From Gammaproteobacteria bacterium (GTDB taxonomy: Bacteria > Pseudomonadota > Gammaproteobacteria > UBA5335 > SLRW01): 14,780 bases of DNA. The stretch spans positions 1 to 14,780 of the forward strand of contig SLRW01000009.1 in NCBI GenBank assembly GCA_007130745.1, written 5' to 3'. The first letter of the stretch is position 1. Each line of letters opens with the position of its first letter. The position numbers and the translations under genes were made by a program. Below are positions 12,821 to 14,780 of the stretch, piece after piece. The notes below the pieces were generated by a model. That model was not told the DNA's origin and searched no databases. It saw only the letters and a list, made by a program, of their open reading frames with translations.

Positions 12821-14359
12821 ATGAGCAGCAGCGCCCCGCACAAGGCACGTCAGCTCCGGGTTGTGCTGGCGCTGGGACTGATTGTGGCGGCCGCGGTGAT
12901 CGCTCATCGCGGCATGATTCCGGAGGTCGATGGTCACTATGGGTTGTGGTCGGTGGTGCCCCCACTGGTGGCCATCGTGCTGGCCTTCTGGACCCGCGAA
13001 GTGATTCCGGCCCTGTTTGCCGGCATTGTCACGGGTGGAATGATCGCTGGTGAGCTAAATGTTGTTGAGGCCTTCCTGATTCCGGCCATGGCTACCGAGG
13101 GCTTTGCCCTGATTCTGCTGGTGTATTTGTGGGCTCTGGGCGGGCTTATCGGCATCTGGAGCCGCACCGGCGGCGCCCTGGCTTTCGCCAACTGGGCCGG
13201 CCGGCATATGACCTCGGGGCCGCGCAGCGCCAAACTTTTTGCCTGGATTGTCGGGCTGGTGTTTCACCAGGGGGGCACGGTGAGCACGGTGCTTACCGGC
13301 GCGACCGTGCGCCCTGTGGCCGATCGCCACCGGGTGTCCCACGAAGAGCTGTCCTATCTGGTCGACAGCACGGCCTCGCCGGCGGCCACCCTGATCCCCT
13401 TCAACGTATGGCCCATTTATGTGGCCGGGTTGGTGGTGGGCACGGTGCCCTTTATCACCAGCACCCAGGAAGGCATTCTGTTTTTCTTTCAGAGTATCCC
13501 GCTGAATTTCTTCGCCATCCTGACGATTTTGATTACGCTGTTGTTTGCGCTGGATAAGTTGCCCTGGATTCCGGGTCGGCGCATGCGTGAGGCCATCCGC
13601 CGTGCTCGCGAAACAGGCAAGCTGGATCATGATGATGCGCAGCCGCTGAGTGCGGTGGACCTGGGTGCGCCCACTGTGCCCGAAGGATACAAAAGCGGCT
13701 TGCTGGATTTTCTGGGTCCCATTGCCGCGTTGATCGGTTTCAGCGTGGTGCCCTTCATGGTGAGCTATTTTGTGCTGGGTAATCGTCAGGATCCGGCCTT
13801 CCCCATCGGTGCGGCCTTCGTGCTGGCGGTGCTGGTAGCGGTTGCCATCGCCACAGTGAAGGGTATGTCCCTGCGTACTGTGATGGACGGTTTTATAGAT
13901 GGCTGCAAGAGCGTCATGATTGGCGGCATCATCCTGATGCTGGCGGTGTCGCTCAAGGAGGTGGCCGAGGCGGTAGGCACCGCTGAATATCTGGTGGATG
14001 CGGCCTCGGGACAGCTCAGCCCGGTGATTTTGCCCGGATTGCTGATGATCCTGTGTATGGTGATTGCCTTTGCTACCGGAACGTCCTTTGGCACCTATGC
14101 GGTGGTTTTTCCGGTTGCCATGCCGCTGGCCTGGGCGGTGCACCCGGAGATGCTGTTCATGATGATCTGTTTCGGCGCCATCATGGGCGGAGCGTTGTTC
14201 GGGGACAAGTGCTCGCCGATCTCCGATACCACTATTCTTTCCTCACTGGCCACCGGCTGTGATCTGATGGATCACGTCTATACCCAGATCCCGCTGGCCC
14301 TGACCGCGGCGGCGCTGGCGATCGCCGGTTATACTGCGATGGTGATCCTGTTCGTTTGA
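12821..14359 (+). CDS. NhaC-family sodium/proton antiporter
   Basis: A 512-residue inner-membrane protein with about 11-12 hydrophobic spans. It carries the family motif FGDKCSPISDTTILSS (about 460-475) followed by ATGCDLMDHVYTQIP. HQGGTVSTVLTGATVRPVADRH and the STASPAATLIPFNVWP segment also belong to this family, which covers Na+/H+ (NhaC) and malate/lactate-sodium (MleN-like) exchange. Sodium/proton exchange is the simplest call, but exchange of a small organic acid is not excluded. The ribosome site is weak. It begins 18 bases after fabB, so it is probably translated from the fab transcript, an arrangement without an obvious functional reason. No clear terminator follows. Confidence 0.88.
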   Translation: MSSSAPHKARQLRVVLALGLIVAAAVIAHRGMIPEVDGHYGLWSVVPPLVAIVLAFWTREVIPALFAGIVTGGMIAGELNVVEAFLIPAMATEGFALILLVYLWALGGLIGIWSRTGGALAFANWAGRHMTSGPRSAKLFAWIVGLVFHQGGTVSTVLTGATVRPVADRHRVSHEELSYLVDSTASPAATLIPFNVWPIYVAGLVVGTVPFITSTQEGILFFFQSIPLNFFAILTILITLLFALDKLPWIPGRRMREAIRRARETGKLDHDDAQPLSAVDLGAPTVPEGYKSGLLDFLGPIAALIGFSVVPFMVSYFVLGNRQDPAFPIGAAFVLAVLVAVAIATVKGMSLRTVMDGFIDGCKSVMIGGIILMLAVSLKEVAEAVGTAEYLVDAASGQLSPVILPGLLMILCMVIAFATGTSFGTYAVVFPVAMPLAWAVHPEMLFMMICFGAIMGGALFGDKCSPISDTTILSSLATGCDLMDHVYTQIPLALTAAALAIAGYTAMVILFV

Positions 14360-14366
14360 ACTGACT

Positions 14367-14591
14367 TCAGGTCAGCGCCAGCCAGATCAGGCCTGCTGCG
14401 CCGACGATCAGCACCAGCCAGGTCAGCACGGTGCCACCAAAGCGCCCGAAAGAGACTCCTTTGTGGCGGCTGAGCCCCCAGGCATGCAGAAGTCGGCCGA
14501 AGATCAGCCCGGTTCCGGCCAGATGCACGGCCCAAAGCGGGGCCTGGTTGAGTTCCAGCAACAACACCACCAGCAGTCCCATCGGCAGGTA
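14367..14591 (-). pseudogene. MAPEG-family membrane protein, C-terminal half only, cut at the repeat edge
   Basis: The open segment (71 residues from the ATG at 14582) ends with the MAPEG-type helices and the signature FGRLLHAWGLS followed by GRFGGTVLTWLVLIVGAAGL. Full MAPEG proteins are about 130 residues and have an N-terminal helix and a conserved polar region (of the form RAxANFxEYxP) that are missing here. Reading upstream in frame gives YLP (14591-14583), the expected end of that motif. Then the sequence becomes the repeat, with an in-frame TGA at 14616-14618. There is no ribosome site before the internal ATG. The gene ends seven bases from the antiporter stop. Either the repeat was inserted here, or a rearrangement at the repeat removed the first half. 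Confidence 0.7.
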
Positions 14592-14780
14592 CTTAGGGAA
14601 ACGCTGATCTATTCGTCACGTCTCAGCGAGTTCTGTAGCGTCCAGCTGCAAGGCGCCGTGCGCAGGGAAGGCTGGTTGCCTTTGCAAGCACGGCAACGCC
14701 GCAGATGGGCGCTACAGAACTCGCCCTTCGGGGCTTTGCCAGAAAGTCAGCCTCGGCGTTACGACTTTTCACCGTATCGA
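14592..14780 (+). repeat. Structured dispersed repeat, copy 2 (structured sense on the plus strand, incomplete at window edge)
   Basis: Inverted relative to the copy at 55-243. The outer stem is GCGAGTTCTGTAGCGTCC (14626-14643) with GGGCGCTACAGAACTCGC (14707-14724): 17 Watson-Crick pairs and one G-U pair. The inner stem is GCCGTGC (14655-14661) with GCACGGC (14688-14694), and the apex is AAGGC-TGGTT-GCCTT (14668-14682). A GCCC-TTCG-GGGC hairpin followed by TTT (14723-14737) looks like a short terminator. The first arm of the second long hairpin is at 14732-14750; its partner lies beyond the window. The left edge coincides with the break in the MAPEG gene. Confidence 0.8.

Noticed and set aside
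13055..14143. Long leftward open frame (362 codons) opposite the antiporter gene
   Set aside because: A low-complexity His/Gln/Arg/Gly-rich product typical of the antisense of GC-rich coding sequence; the plus strand encodes a clear transporter.
14592..14780. Integron attC site or IS terminal repeat
   Set aside because: No GTTRRRY/RYYYAAC core pair flanks the stem and no transposase or integrase gene is visible. The nested stems fit neither type.
1..14780. Composite transposon bounded by the two repeat copies
   Set aside because: The copies differ at about 15 % of positions, encode no transposase, and the enclosed genes are core metabolic genes with even composition.

Overview
The window is a GC-rich (roughly 60-65 % by eye) stretch of a gammaproteobacterial chromosome. 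The evidence is the paired fabA-fabB genes for anaerobic-type unsaturated fatty acid synthesis, a DsbB, an AcpH-type ACP phosphodiesterase, a SixA phosphatase and tandem c4-like cytochromes. The genus cannot be named from the sequence alone. Nearly every gene is an ordinary housekeeping or metabolic gene; the unusual material lies at the two ends of the window.

Layout. Positions 1-243 hold a structured intergenic repeat (copy 1), followed by a rightward terminator (243-265) and a leftward terminator (337-368). A long leftward block then runs from 7840 down to 368. In transcription order it encodes a glycerophosphodiester phosphodiesterase without a signal peptide, a SixA-type phosphatase, an atypical crotonase and a hotdog thioesterase. 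After an internal promoter near 5050 come two single-haem cytochromes c, a 58-residue membrane peptide, DsbB, a methyltransferase, a membrane protein with a zinc-ribbon-like cysteine pattern, a royal-jelly/yellow-like lipoprotein and a histidine phosphatase. Most junctions are 1-4 base overlaps or very short gaps, so these are translationally coupled operons.

From 7900 an AcpH-like gene runs rightward and collides with a leftward outer-membrane barrel gene; their 3' ends overlap by 11 bases. A divergent promoter region (9290-9484) separates the barrel gene from a sodium:alanine/glycine symporter. Then follow fabA, fabB and an NhaC-type antiporter, all rightward. Last is the C-terminal half of a leftward MAPEG-family gene, cut off at the edge of a second copy of the repeat (14592 to the window end).

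The genes suggest envelope and acyl-lipid functions: ACP turnover, unsaturated acyl chain synthesis, acyl-CoA handling, phospholipid headgroup recycling, oxidative protein folding and periplasmic electron transfer, plus sodium-coupled transport. The most interesting signal is the repeat. Its two copies lie in inverted orientation, about 85 % identical by eye. An 18-bp stem carries four double compensatory base-pair changes between the copies. All remaining mispairs are G-U in the same strand sense, and a C(UNCG)G hairpin is kept in both. This indicates an element selected for its fold, probably as RNA, and one edge of it coincides with a broken gene.
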